Source of the DNA: Acanthochlamys bracteata
Taxonomy: Eukaryota; Streptophyta; Magnoliopsida; Pandanales; Velloziaceae
Direction: 5' to 3'
Length of the DNA stretch: 64,000 bases
Assembly (NCBI GenBank): GCA_019914995.1
Contig: CM034145.1
Location: forward strand, 6,083,262-6,147,261
The notes under the pieces are model-generated. The model was not told the origin of the DNA, made no database searches, and saw nothing but the letters and a program-made list of their open reading frames with translations. Below are positions 1-11,908 of the stretch, piece by piece; positions within the stretch are counted from its first letter, which is position 1; every line of letters starts with the position of its first letter. Made by a program: the position numbers and the translations under genes.

Positions 1-469
1 ATAACTTGAAGAGAAAATGTATACCTTGCTTAAGATCAGGTATAATGGGAAGTGATGTAAATTTTCTTGAAAATTCTAAGCTTATCAAATCATGCTCCTG
101 CCAGTTTATGAAGACTGGGACTCTAGGTTTCCTTTAAGGAGTCCTAATTGCCCATTCTCTAACCCCTAAAAGGAGGGTTTTAGAAGTGCATTACCACACA
201 ATTCTCCTTTTGCAGTTTACCTGAAAGCACACAAAATCATTATTTTCAGCTACTTAAAACATCCACATCCAGCACTCAATGAGCGACATAATGCTCACTT
301 CATTGAGTGTTTAGATAAACTACATTTACATAGACTGATAGACAGGCACCCAAAAGCCAATGCAGAAACAAAAGAACAAATTGAAACAAAAGAAATGAAC
401 AGACAGACAGATAGTCATTTACAATACTTGATTGTGGTTAACTCAGTACATAGTCGGTTCTCATGGCAG
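1..469. other. 3' flank of the TMEM230-like gene
   Basis: This stretch lies downstream of the stop codon of the minus-strand TMEM230-like gene and probably holds its 3' UTR. I see no coding signal, RNA gene or clear repeat in it. Confidence 0.5.
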
Positions 470-1571
470 TCACACAGGTGGGATGTTCTCAAATGAGAAT
501 CCCTTGTATCCTTTGTATGCATAGTACGCAATCCGAGTGTAGTAGAAACCAGGTAAGAAGAGCACAGACCCCAAAATTGCAAAGAAGACACCTATTAGAA
601 GAAATCAACTTAGTCAAATCAACTCTACATTTTAATAATCCAAATATTGACTATCCAAATGCTCTCCTAGGAAAGAACAAAACAAAGCAAATATTTATTA
701 AAACAATCAATGGATAGTGTAAAACGGGTTCCTCGCAACATGTATTCATGCAAGATTTTCTTGGCTAATGAATCACTAAAATAAGCTACCATTCAAAAAG
801 GATGCATGTGCTAGGAGGCACTAGTTAAAAGTCCATGTCGTTGCTTTATTTACATTGAAGAGATTGTGTTAAGAAGTCCTAAATTTTCACAAAGGACCTA
901 TCAAGAAGTCCTTCATTCTATCTCAGCACGCATTAATCTATGTACAGCATGTCTTCTAATATTTTAAGTAAAACGTAGCTAGCTATTAGTGTTTTCATAA
1001 CATGTATTCTAATATTTTAAGTGTGATGTTTAGCAACTAATTCAACTAAGACCTAAGTAGTGGTGAATTCAGCTAAACAACTCCCTACAAGTTAAACCTC
1101 TTTAGACATTAAGACAACTAGAGCAACAATTTCTGATTCATTAGACATTTCATACGACTACAACGCATAACACAAAAGAAAATCACCCAATTTTGTAAAC
1201 ATTCCATTACCTACAATCTAGTAACAGCAACAGTAGTCTCAATTCATCTCGAAGCTAGATTAACATAAATTAACCTAAAACACTGATTTCGGAGCTAAAT
1301 TACAAGAACAACGAAAATAAATCAATCAAACGAACAAATTAAACCAAAAAAAAAGGAAAACAATACCGTGAGCTCGATCACCGCCGACATGATTAGCAGC
1401 CATGTAAATCCCTAGAATAATTCCAAGCGTACCGAAAACGAGAAGAGAAACAGCGAGACCGATCTCCTTCACCGGCGGCCTATTACGAACAGCTCCGCCG
1501 CCAAATCCGCCGTCGTTCATCATGAAATCGTCGTCGTCGGTGATCGAGAACGCGTGATCTACGTACGCCAT
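470..1571 (-). CDS. TMEM230-like small membrane protein
   Basis: Two exons, 1571-1367 and 591-470, join through a GT-AG intron inside a glycine codon to give 108 residues. The protein starts [10 protein letters not shown], has an acidic then glycine-rich N-terminus, and has two hydrophobic segments at about residues 37-57 and 70-90. The loop between them reads [10 protein letters not shown] and the protein ends [12 protein letters not shown]. This layout and ending are typical of the eukaryotic TMEM230/TMEM134 (DUF872) family; human TMEM230 sits on secretory and recycling vesicles. The plant role is not established, so a trafficking role is inference. The length fits the family. It lies back to back with the WRKY gene, about 3.5 kb away. 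The start is the first ATG and matches the family N-terminus. Confidence 0.88.
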
Positions 1572-2399
1572 CTATCGATTCCTCTTCCTTCCTTCGCCGT
1601 TCGATTTCGATACCGAACTTTTATTGCTTTGGTAAATCCAATTTTGAAACCTTCAGAGCTAGAGCTTCGACCGTGAAGGAAGCAATCGGGCGAGAATTTG
1701 GTAAAATGTTTGCATAATCCGACCACTAATGCATGTTTAACTCGACTTCCTTGCTCCATACTTTAACTTATCTATCACTCTAAATTCTACATTCACTTTC
1801 ATATAAAAAAAATTCTTTATTAAATTCAACTCTAAATTTCACTTCATATATTTTAAATTGTCAATTCAAATTTTAGTTCTATCATACTTTAATTCTCATA
1901 AAAATTTTACTTTTACTTTGGGCATAAACATACTTTTAGTTAATTAAAACACTCCATAATAGTTACTTTAATAAGTATGATGCAGGTTTAGTAAGAAGGT
2001 TTTAGAAAGTTAATGTCCTTAAAAGGAGTTAAATTAGTAAACATGTATCGGTTCAAAAATATGAGTTAATAAAATCAGAAATTTTAATAAAGTTTGACAT
2101 TATTTTTTTAAAATAATTTTTAATATTTTATTTTATTTTTTTATAAATATTTAAAAAATTTATTTAAAAATCCATTTTAAAAGTTTTATATTATTTTTAT
2201 AATAAAAATAAAAGTTATTTTTCAAAAATAAAAATAGTTTTTTATTGTAAAAACGTTCTATTGCAAAAGTAATTTAAATATTGGATTTACATGGATCTAG
2301 TTAGTTATCAAACAATAAGGCTTTAACGTACTCCGAGAGGCCCATATGCCGGGCCTATCCAGTCTGGTGGTGACTTTCAGGTTTCAACAAGCTAATAGG

Positions 2400-2664
2400 G
2401 TGTTTCAAACATTCATAATTTTTTTATTTTTTTAATTTTAAGTTTTGAAAATTTTATATATTTTAATTATGTAAAAAATTTAAAATTTTATTTTTATATG
2501 CAGATTCAGTTCTAATTTTTTTATTTCATAATTATATTTTTTATTTTTTAATATACTTTCAAAAATTATTAAAATATAAATACTAAACTCTATTTTATTT
2601 TATTTTTAAAAAACTATATTTTTTTATTTTTAACTTTAGCGATAGTTGAAAAGTACTTAAAACA
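2400..2664. repeat. Family-1 A/T-rich inverted-repeat element (MITE-like), copy a
   Basis: The left end reads GTGTTTCAAACATTCATAAT, close to the reverse complement of the right end of the copy ending at 21752. The interior shares long stretches with the copies at 21.5 kb and 28.4 kb, such as TTTATATATTTTAATTA. No open frame is present. I infer a non-autonomous DNA transposon relic; the right end is approximate. Confidence 0.5.
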
Positions 2665-4487
2665 GTAATTTTTCAAATATTATAAAATAATAATAAACTA
2701 ATTTATTATATAATATATATTTTATTATATTAAATATTTTCAAATTTAAAAAAAATTATTTAAAAATAAAAAATACTAAACGTGACGTGCCCTTATATAA
2801 TAGTTAAAAATTCTACCAAAAGTCAATTACGAAATTAAATATGCCAAAAATGTCAACACTGGCTTCCTCTCTAGCCTAGTTGACTTCTAAACTTTCTAAT
2901 TCGAATTATATTATTTTATAACTCGTAAGGACATTCATATGTTTAGTAACCATCTTTTATATTTTTATCAGCAAAAAACAAATTATTCATCTTTTCGAGC
3001 TTATTTGATTACCAGAATATAAATATAAAAAAGTTTGATAAATAAAAATTTAAAAATTAATTCTATCTATTTATATAAGAAACTCTGAAATTTTATTTTT
3101 TAACGAAATAAAATATACCCTTATCCTAACTATCGACTTCTTTTCAACGGGCTCAATTTCTGTGATTAATAAAATCATTTAGTTAAAGACTCACACTTAT
3201 TCTATTTTATGACGATATTGTTTTATCTTACGTGACACCTTCATGCATCTTGCGTTTAAAATTATCTTATAAAACACAAAAAAAAAAAAAATCTAATTTC
3301 TAATAAACTAATGAAGTCTATGATAATCTAATTTTTAATCATGCAAAGAGATTGAGCCAAGATTTACGCCGGATTCTTTTGAAGCAAACAAGCCTTCACG
3401 ATCAATGCCTGTAGCATAATTTTTAAGAGAGCAGTAGCATATTTGTTTATGAAATTACTAAACTTTGAAATGGAATTTTATTTAAAACTCATTTAAAGGT
3501 ATTAGAATGTGATCGTTTTATCTTTACAATTTAGTTTTTTAAAAAAATTATTTTAGTTCAATATTAAAATAAATTACTTTCAACTTATTTTTTTATAAGA
3601 ATAAAAATAAAAATATATTCTAATAGCATTAGTTAAACTTACATACAGAGTTTAATAGTCAACGGCTTGATAGTGAAATTGCAAGCTGGAAAGAACAAAT
3701 TCTCCCCCACTAGGAAATGTCAGCCTTTGTTTTTTAAATTATTATTTTTCTTTAGAAACAAAGTAGAAGCCCACTTGTGCTTCAACAAATTGTTCAAATT
3801 TTAAATCATTATTGACCTGTTTAATAAAACCAAGTTTATAAAATAACAATTTATTACATATTAAGAGTATATTTAATATTATTGAACTTCATTTTTTACT
3901 TTCAAATTTAAATTTAATTTATTAGTATATTTTCATTATTATTTTGAATTTTATTTTAATGAAATTTATTGTTATATTATTAAAATGCTCTAAATATATG
4001 AGATATTTAATAACTAAATTTTAATATATACAATGTTTTATTTTTTTAAGAAAAATTTTACATTTTCGCATCAACACTAACATGTTCCTATTACCTTATT
4101 CATAATTTATTATGATAAAATCTCCAAAGTCATGGATTACGATTTTGACTTATATAAAACAAACTGACAAATAAATTACACCCGCCAAAAAGTCAATTAG
4201 CAGTTTTTAAATAAAGCTAATGGAAGTCCTAATTGCAAAAATATTAATCTCTCTGTTAGTGCTCTATATCATTCAAACCCACTCAACAAATCAATCAATT
4301 ATTTTATTTATATATATTTTTTTTCTAGAAACAAAAGCGACTCAATCCACTATATGCCCTAGCCAACAATCACCAAATCAAAATTTAATAAAACAACAAG
4401 ATTATTATATTTTGTTTTAATCAGTACCAACATTTTCAATTAATTAATTCTAAATCCAAGATCTTAGATTAAAGTTTGATTCAAAGT

Positions 4488-4962
4488 TTGACTTTGTTAA
4501 GTTTTAACAGAAGCTAGTGAGACACGTTTTCCATCTTGATTTTTCTTTTTCTTGTATCTTGAATTATTTTCTGGTCCACTCATCGGATGGCTGAGATTCG
4601 ATTCATCTTGTTTCGTATCTCGTGATCGACGAATATAGGCTACTACTCCATTAATAGTGTTGATTCAAGCCCACTCTTCCATATTTTTTCACAAGTAGTA
4701 GGCCCACTATTTTGTATCAGGGTCTCGTAATTATTAAAATAGCTAAATGTAGTTCATCGATCTTACTAGAAAATAATAAATAGAATGTAGTGCTGCTTTT
4801 GAAAACTTTCTTTGATTTGTTCGCATCACTAGGAAAGTAAAAGAAGTTGAACCGTTGGATTAAAGTAGTCTCGTTTGACTCAGACTTTATTATTTTCTCT
4901 ATTCGCGTTTCCCTTATTACTGTTACCAACTTGTTTCCACTATTTCTAATTTCACTATATAA
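4488..4962 (+). promoter_or_regulatory. WRKY promoter: W-boxes and TATA box
   Basis: Two W-box cores TTGACT lie at 4488-4493 and 4875-4880. Two more lie farther out, TTGACT at 4145-4150 and its complement AGTCAA at 4190-4195. A TATA-like TATATAA sits at 4956-4962, about 165 bases before the start codon. WRKY factors bind W-boxes and often regulate their own family, so auto- or cross-regulation is a reasonable inference. The motif is short and can occur by chance. Confidence 0.4.
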
Positions 4963-5050
4963 TTCCATACCCTCCTTTGTTTCATTTCGCCTTGCTACTT
5001 TACAACAATAAAGAAGAAGAACAAGAAGAAAAGCTTGAGATCTACCTCTA

Positions 5051-5062
5051 ATGGCGATCTAG
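5051..5062 (+). promoter_or_regulatory. Minimal uORF (Met-Ala-Ile-stop) in the WRKY leader
   Basis: ATG GCG ATC TAG lies between the probable TATA box and the WRKY start codon at 5125. If the leader is transcribed unspliced from near 4985, this three-codon frame would be met first by scanning ribosomes and could lower translation of the main frame. The position is seen directly; the effect is inferred. Confidence 0.4.
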
Positions 5063-5124
5063 GTTTTAAAGTCCATATAATATTTTCTGTTTTCAGGATT
5101 GTTTTGTTGATTGTTTCGATACTG

Positions 5125-6383
5125 ATGGCGGTTGATTTGATGGGGTATTCGAAGATGGAAGACGCGTTGGCCATTCAGGAAGCAGCAACTGCTGGTTTGA
5201 GAAGTTTAGAAGATTTAGTTACTCAGCTTTCAAAATCTAATGTTTCCGTTCCTGGTGGTGGATTTCCAGCTGCAGCGGTACAGCAGAAGATCGATTGCAG
5301 TGAGATTACTGATATTACAGTTTCCAAATTTAAGAAGATGATTTCCATTTTAAATCGAACCGGTCACGCTCGTTTTCGCCGCGGTCCGGTGGTGCCCTCA
5401 CCGGAGATTTCTTCATCACAGCAATTCAATCAACCGCCACCATCAGTGCCACAACCACCGGCATCTACAGCGCCAGTTAAACCCATGACTCTAGATTTCA
5501 CGAAGCCAACCTTGTCGGCACCTGCGATCGGCGGCGGTGAGAACTCTGTTACGAGTAAGTACTCGAAGGACACAAGTAGCTTCAGTATCTCAACAACGAT
5601 GTCATCAGCAAACTCTTCTTTCTTATCTTCGATCACCGGCGACGGAAGCGTATCTAACGGCAAACAGGCCTCAGGCTTTCTTTTAACCCCTTCAGCCGGT
5701 GCCGTTACCGGCGGTAACCCTGCACTATCTGCCGGTAAACCTCCGTTATCATCTTCATTCAAAAAACGGTGCCACGGTCACGCTCAGTCTGAAGATCTCG
5801 CCGGAAAATTCTCTACTTCCAGCGGCCGCTGCCACTGCTCTAAACGAAGGTATACATATATACACTAATACAATCTAGTAAACGGTTAACAGATTTTCAA
5901 TATCACTGTTTTTTCTAAATCGCATCGTAAGTATGTTTACAGAAAATCGCGAGTTAAGAAGACAATCAGAGTCCCGGCGATCAGTTCGAAGATGGCGGAT
6001 ATACCAACGGACGAATACTCGTGGAGGAAATACGGTCAGAAACCGATCAAAGGCTCTCCGTATCCACGGTAAGCTTATGCATTATTTCTGATGTAGTTCA
6101 ATTTTCTTGCTATTTGGACCGTTTTCAATTCGACGGCTGAGATCTGAATGGAATTTCTTCGGTTTACTTTTATAGGGGTTATTACAAGTGTAGTACACTG
6201 AGAGGTTGCCCTGCTCGGAAACATGTGGAGAGGGCACCGGACGATCCTTCAATGCTTATCGTTACATACGAAGGCGAGCACCGTCACCACCAGAACACAA
6301 CAACTTCCGCCGCCGGTGCCGATACGACTGCTATTCCTGCCGCCGCCGTCGTCTTCGATCAATCTCGAAATCATGTGATGTAA
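5125..6383 (+). CDS. WRKY11: WRKY transcription factor, group IId (WRKY11/17-like)
   Basis: Three exons (5125-5849, 5943-6068, 6176-6383) encode 352 residues. The start [10 protein letters not shown] matches the usual group IId N-terminus, so I prefer it to the longer non-ATG frame. Residues 66-88 form the calmodulin-binding C-motif region ending [10 protein letters not shown] serine- and proline-rich middle follows, then the plant zinc-cluster region with RCHCSKRR and RVPAIS. The DNA-binding domain has WRKYGQK at 269-275 and a C-X5-C-X23-H-X-H zinc site (C289, C295, H319, H321). The second intron splits the arginine codon before GYYKC, the conserved group I/IIc-e position. Such proteins act in the nucleus on W-boxes, and WRKY11/17 relatives are negative regulators of basal defence. 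The choice of WRKY11 rests on the N-terminus and on EXO70 being next door, as I recall for Arabidopsis. Confidence 0.9.
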
Positions 6384-6756
6384 TCTATTTTAATTTTATT
6401 ATTTGCTGTAAAGAACCAAAAAATGAAAAAGAAAATTTTTAGTAGTGAAACTGTGAATGCAATATATTTGTCGTAATTTAGGTGGGGGGGCCCACGTGGA
6501 CTTAGGCGCAATTATTTTGTTTTGTTTATTTGTCGTTGGTGCTGTGAATGGTAGCGGTCACAGTTTGAGAACGTTGACTAAGTCAGGCATTTTAAGGTAT
6601 ATCATTTTTTTATGTTTCTGTAATGATGATGATGTGATGATAGAGATGAGCACTAATTCAATTTTTTTATCTGTCTATGGTTTGCTATGTGATATTAAGA
6701 GATTGCTTTAGTTTTGTGTAGGATGTGCTAATTTAATAAATTTTATTATTTATTAA

Positions 6757-6780
6757 TTATTATTATTATTATTATTATTT
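6757..6780. repeat. Microsatellite (ATT)n
   Basis: An uninterrupted ATT trinucleotide run of about eight units, downstream of the WRKY gene. Confidence 0.8.
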
Positions 6781-7364
6781 GTAGATAAAGAAGTATGATT
6801 CGTTTTTAAATTTATTTATTTTAAATATTTTTTTAGAATTTTTTTTAAAACACTGCTAAACATTGACAAAGTTGAGTTAGGCACTATTATTTATAGGTTT
6901 TTAATCTTTTAAAAAAATTATAGTATTTAAATATTTAAAAAATCTAATTATACGATAAAGATTATTACATAATATTTATATAAGTTTAATTTTTTCAGAA
7001 AAAATTTATCAAAAACATTTTAGTTAACTTTTGTAATCTTAAGCAATTTTAAACTACCCTTAGAAGAGTTATTTATATTTTATGGGAAATGTATTAGTTT
7101 TCTTATTTGGGTAAGCAAGGAAACAAGTGGAAATTTTTGGTAGTTGGGTGTGGGTGGGAATGGATATAGGTAGAAAGTGGTTTAGGAACATTTAAGTCGT
7201 GAAGGAATGAGCCCAGTTCGTAGCGGTTGAATTGAATTGGACAGTTGATTTTTAGGTTGCAACTCTTTTGCAGCGAGTCAAACTCATCCTAATCTTCTAT
7301 AATTTTATCTTCATCTTGAATAATCCCCCTACTAGTCAGTCACACGTATCAAATGGTCCATCTG

Positions 7365-7482
7365 TCTCTCTCTATTTATTTTTCAATTTTTTTATTATAT
7401 ATTTTTATTATTTTTTTAAATAAAAAATAAAAATATTTTTTATTTCAAAAAAATTTTATTTCATAAGTAATTACAAACGCTC
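7365..7482. repeat. Family-2 A/T-rich inverted-repeat element, one end
   Basis: The right end, read on the minus strand, is GAGCGTTTGTAATTACTTAT followed by A/T-rich sequence with TATTTTTATTTTTTA. This matches the end of the copies at 15.4 kb and 11.3 kb. The left end could not be placed. Confidence 0.4.
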
Positions 7483-9249
7483 CTAGTGTTTTTAAAATTT
7501 TTTTAATTCTATTAAATTAAATTAAATTTTTTATATTTTTAAATTTTAAAATATTATAAAGAATATAATAAAAAAAATTTTAATACATATAAAAATTTTT
7601 AAAAACTTACTAAAGAAGAATGTTGAAATATTGTGAAGAATATTTTTTTTTAATAAATTCATTTCTAAAAATTTAATTAAAAAACGTAATTCAAAATAAA
7701 AAAAACGCACACCAAGTCATGTCTTAATAAAGAAGGCTACTACATTTTCATAAGTGATGGGTTGTCTGTAGCTGATAGTGATACGAAACTAAAATATGAT
7801 TCAGATGGTGGACTTTTGAAGTGCTACACAATTGACCAAACTTTCTAATCCAACATTTAATTTCTGTTGGACAACCTGTCTTCATGAATTCTTGACTTTT
7901 TTATATTTTAATATATATATGGATATATGAAGTGAGATAATATTCAATTTTTAAAAAATTTTTCAGACACTTTTGCTGAATTATTGTCACTTGATAAAAT
8001 TTTATCAAAAACTGATTTTTAACATTTTTTCTATCATTTTAATTAAGTTATCAAATAAAAATAAATTTATAACTTAATTTAGTTAAAATTTAGTAAATTT
8101 TTAACTTATAATTATTTATATTCAACGATAAAAAAATAATATGAAATTAATTTCGATTATAAATTAAAAAAAGAGCTCGAAAATAATTTTTAAAAATATA
8201 TTTATATTTATCTCGTATATATAAGAAACAATTACATTTATATATTATTGTTGTCTTCTGCGATACATGATCATTGTTGTTGTATTTAAAACCAGCTTTT
8301 ATATTCATTATCTAAATATTTTTTCATTGTTATTTAAAAAATTTATGCTATATTATTATACCTAATAATTTAAAAGTATATATATATTTATTAATTGGGG
8401 TCCAGGGTAATAGCAATCTATTTTTAAAATCTCATCTTTTAAATAGTTTTTTTTTAAGTTATTTTTTTAGCAATTCTAGACGTGCACTAATGATGTGTTT
8501 GGGATGTTAATGAAAGCGTATTAAAATTATCACGAACTCAAATTTCGAAAGTGGCTTTAATAAAATAAATTAAACTAAAAATGAATTCAAATTATTTCAA
8601 GCAACTCAAATATGGAAAATAGTTTTAAATAATTTTGATAAGAAAAATAGGAACAGGGAAAATTAATTAAACGACTCAAAATGATTCACAGAGGGCTCTA
8701 GCTTCGGATTCTAATAGTCAGGAAATAAAACTCCTCGTTATAAAATTTTATTTTTATAGTTATTTTAAAATTTTAAATAATATAAATAAATTACATGTTA
8801 TATTTTATGTATATAAATTATATAACTTACTTTATATCTTTCAGATAAAATTAAAATTATTTTTTAAAAACTTTCAAAAATAAAAAATTCTTTTAGAAAA
8901 CCTTAATCGCTTCTAAATGTTCCAACGACCGGAAACAACCTTTGTGCATGTCTTGACTTTCGAAAAAGAAACAACGACTCAGTGAATGACTGGTATCGAA
9001 ATTGTGGTGATTTTCTAACTCTATTCTTAGTTTTTTCAAAATTTTTTTACAATAATTTATTTTTAAAAATTTTTTAAATATAAATTATATATAATTCCAC
9101 TTCCGGCAATCTTATTTTAGAATTAAAATTTATTTCTGAACTAACTTCTACTATAAAAATCTAAATTCTTTTTTAACAAATATTTTTTAATAATTATATT
9201 TAGTAACTAACATTTTAGAAAAAATAAATAACCTCTCAACGCAGGCTAT

Positions 9250-9479
9250 ACAGGTGCGTTGCTTTTCCGAATGTTTTTCTAAATTTTCAACTATATATTT
9301 TTCAGTAAAATTTTTATAATAATTTATAAATTTTATTAAAAAAGTAAAATTACAAAAATATTATAGAGCGTCAGATATTATTATTATTTTTAAATTAAAA
9401 ATAATACTTCTTTTTAAAAATAAAATAAAAATATATTTTTTATTTTAATGAAATAGTTTTATAAACACTATCGAACAGC
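9250..9479. repeat. Family-2 A/T-rich inverted-repeat element, degraded
   Basis: The right end on the minus strand reads GCTGTTCGATAGTGTTTATA and runs into the interior shared by family-2 copies (AAAATAAAAAATAT, then TTTTTATTTTATTTT). The left boundary is uncertain. Confidence 0.35.
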
Positions 9480-11253
9480 TTGAATTTACAAGCAAGACGG
9501 TAAGCCAACTTGAGCTCTATAAAAGAATCTGCAATCTAATTAAAAGCAAATATTCTTTTAGGAACAGATATAAGTAGAGAAAACAAAGGCTACTCTAAAT
9601 AGGCCCACCAAAATCCATAGTTGTTTGTGGATTCTGATCTTTGGGCCTTTGTTTTAAGAAGAACAGGCGGCAGAAAAGCCTGTTTGACTCATGAATCTCC
9701 ATTGACTACCTACCTATTCATATATATTTAGCAATATTTTGTTCATTTTTTTTTAATATAAATATTATCAAAAATTCTTTAAAAAAATGCATAGCTTAAA
9801 ATTTTACTGTTATTGACTTTTATTTTTAATTAAAAATAAAATTATTTTTCGAAATCTTTTAAAAAAGATTTTCTGTTTAAAAAAATTTTTTTAAAAAAAA
9901 ATACTTCAAAATATTTCCTTAATTTAAAAAGAATAAATAATTAGATGAAGAATGTAGGTTGCAAGTTTCTAACCTAATCTAAATTCTTCAGAGTCTTTAT
10001 AATATTAAAACTTAAGTAGTTGTGATCTCCGCTCAAGTTGATTGACTTTATCAACTAATCAACATAATCAAAGACTTATTAATAAAATCATTTTAATTAA
10101 CTTAATAATTCTGTCAAGCAATGTTAAGTCTTGAATAGACGCAACCAATTGAACAACCCTTCAAAATCCAATTTTGTAATTTATAATTAATTAGTAGTTT
10201 AGTAATTGGTCAAAACTTCTCTACCTACAATTTCAAATAATTTTTATTACCTAAAAATATTTATTGAAAAAGTTGTCCTTAGTATTATTGCATATTTTAA
10301 TAAATTTACTTCATTCTTTAATAAGTTTTTTCTATAAAAAACCTTTCGGTTAATTTAAGTCTACTTCTATATTTATTTTAGAAATTTACTAATTTATTTT
10401 TAATAATATATATTTATAAATTTATTTTTAAAAAATGACCTCACCAAATAAACATGTTCTTAGGCGGTGAAGCTACTAATAAACAGTCAGTTTGGCAAAT
10501 TTTTTGTTTTATGTCATTATTTTATTTTATTTTACTTAAATTTTTATATATTTTGGATTTTTTAAATATTAAAAATAACTTATAAATTTCGTATGATAAT
10601 AATCTTTTTAATTAAATTTTTATAATAATTTCATTTAAAATTTTGTTATTGTAAGTACGTGATCTTAATTGCACATAATTAGAACGCGTTTACTGACCAT
10701 CTAAATTATATTTTTTAAATTTATTTTTATTTAGATAAAAAATTTTAAATAAATATATTTTATTAAATTTATTTTTTAAAATTTTTTTATTAAAATAAAA
10801 TTAATATAAAAGTTTATTTTTATTAAATATTTTAAATTTAAAAATAAATTATTACAAGCTAAACACACCCTTGACACTCATGCATGTGCAGGTCTGGTAT
10901 TCCTCACAATAAACCTGTAACACACTGACTAGCTGGCTCTTGTCTGTCTCAGTTTCTCCAAACACACAGAGATTCCATTCATTCATAATTTAGAAAATAT
11001 GAAATAAGGGCTAGTTCTGTTAATTTTTTCTTTTTAATCTTGTTTCTAAGTTTATTTTGCATGTATTAAATTGATTCACTAACAAGTTAATATAATTATA
11101 TAACTACAACTAAAGATTTATAATTTGATTAAGACAGATGTTTCCAAGTCACCGACTTTTAAAATAAAAAAAAAAGACAGATGTTTCCAAATTAATATTT
11201 TTTAGACAGAGTATTAAACTGAAATTTTAGTTTAGAAAAAAGAAAACAAGCAC

Positions 11254-11452
11254 TAAATCTAATTTGGAAGTATTTATAAAATAGAATTTAAAAAAAAGAA
11301 AATATTTTTATTTTTTTATTTCTAAAAAAATAAAAATATATAATAATGTAAATTTTTTTAATTTTCTAAATATTTAAATAAAATTTATAAATACTTATAA
11401 AATATATATTAAAAAATATAAATAAAAAATTAAAATAAAGCGCTTAGAAAAC
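11254..11452. repeat. Family-2 A/T-rich inverted-repeat element, inverted copy
   Basis: The left end TTTGGAAGTATTTATAAAAT and the following A/T-rich 40 bases match the right end of other family-2 copies in reverse complement. The far end near AAGCGCTTAGAAAAC is weaker. It lies just upstream of the EXO70 promoter region. Confidence 0.4.
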
Positions 11453-11908
11453 ACAATTCTTAATAGACTACCGGCACAAAAAACAGAACCTAAAAGCCCA
11501 AAGAAAAACGCTGAAAAGGCTCCAACGAACAAACCCCCTCCTGCTTTCTGAAGTTCGTTCCAACTTCCGAAAACTCTTTTCTCAGTCAGAATTTTAATTA
11601 ATTCTACTTCTTATCTACTTCTAATAATTCTCTTCCATTCTTTGTTTTAATCAAATCATCAATTACTGACCTCTAAGTTAATTCTACTTCTAATAATTCT
11701 CTTCCATTTTCCATTTCATTTACCTAACCTCTAAATTTGCAATCTTCTCGTTTCTCTTAAACGACGACATCTTCTCTCCGACATTTCTACAGACAGTTAA
11801 GAAGCAGAGTAAGCTTTAGAAGAAGAAGAAAAAGAAGCACAACTACAAGCTTCGGAAGTTTTCTGTTTCGTGATTACAGAAATTTGAAGTTCATTTCACT
11901 CCATTAAA

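Larger units (their letters stand above)
1572..5124. other. Divergent intergenic region, TMEM230-like / WRKY
   Basis: About 3.5 kb of strongly A/T-rich DNA between two divergent genes. It contains one family-1 inverted-repeat element near 2400-2664, further A/T-rich tracts that may be older relics (2100-2280, 2690-2800, 3480-3620), and the WRKY promoter toward the right end. Short open frames here, such as 4220-4420, are A/T-rich and resemble no protein family I know. Confidence 0.5.
6384..11908. other. Long A/T-rich intergenic region, WRKY / EXO70
   Basis: About 5.5 kb with no supported gene. It holds the WRKY 3' UTR, an ATT repeat at 6757-6780, and several A/T-rich inverted-repeat relics with degraded ends. 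From about 11480 the sequence turns pyrimidine-rich and becomes the probable EXO70 promoter and leader. The small frame at 6457-6711 resembles no family I know. Confidence 0.5.

Noticed and set aside
5035-5124. N-terminal extension of the WRKY frame beginning at a TTG codon
   Set aside because: The start is not ATG, and the family N-terminus MAVDLM begins at 5125.
5430-5762. Antisense open frame within WRKY exon 1
   Set aside because: It mirrors the biased codons of the sense gene and resembles no protein.
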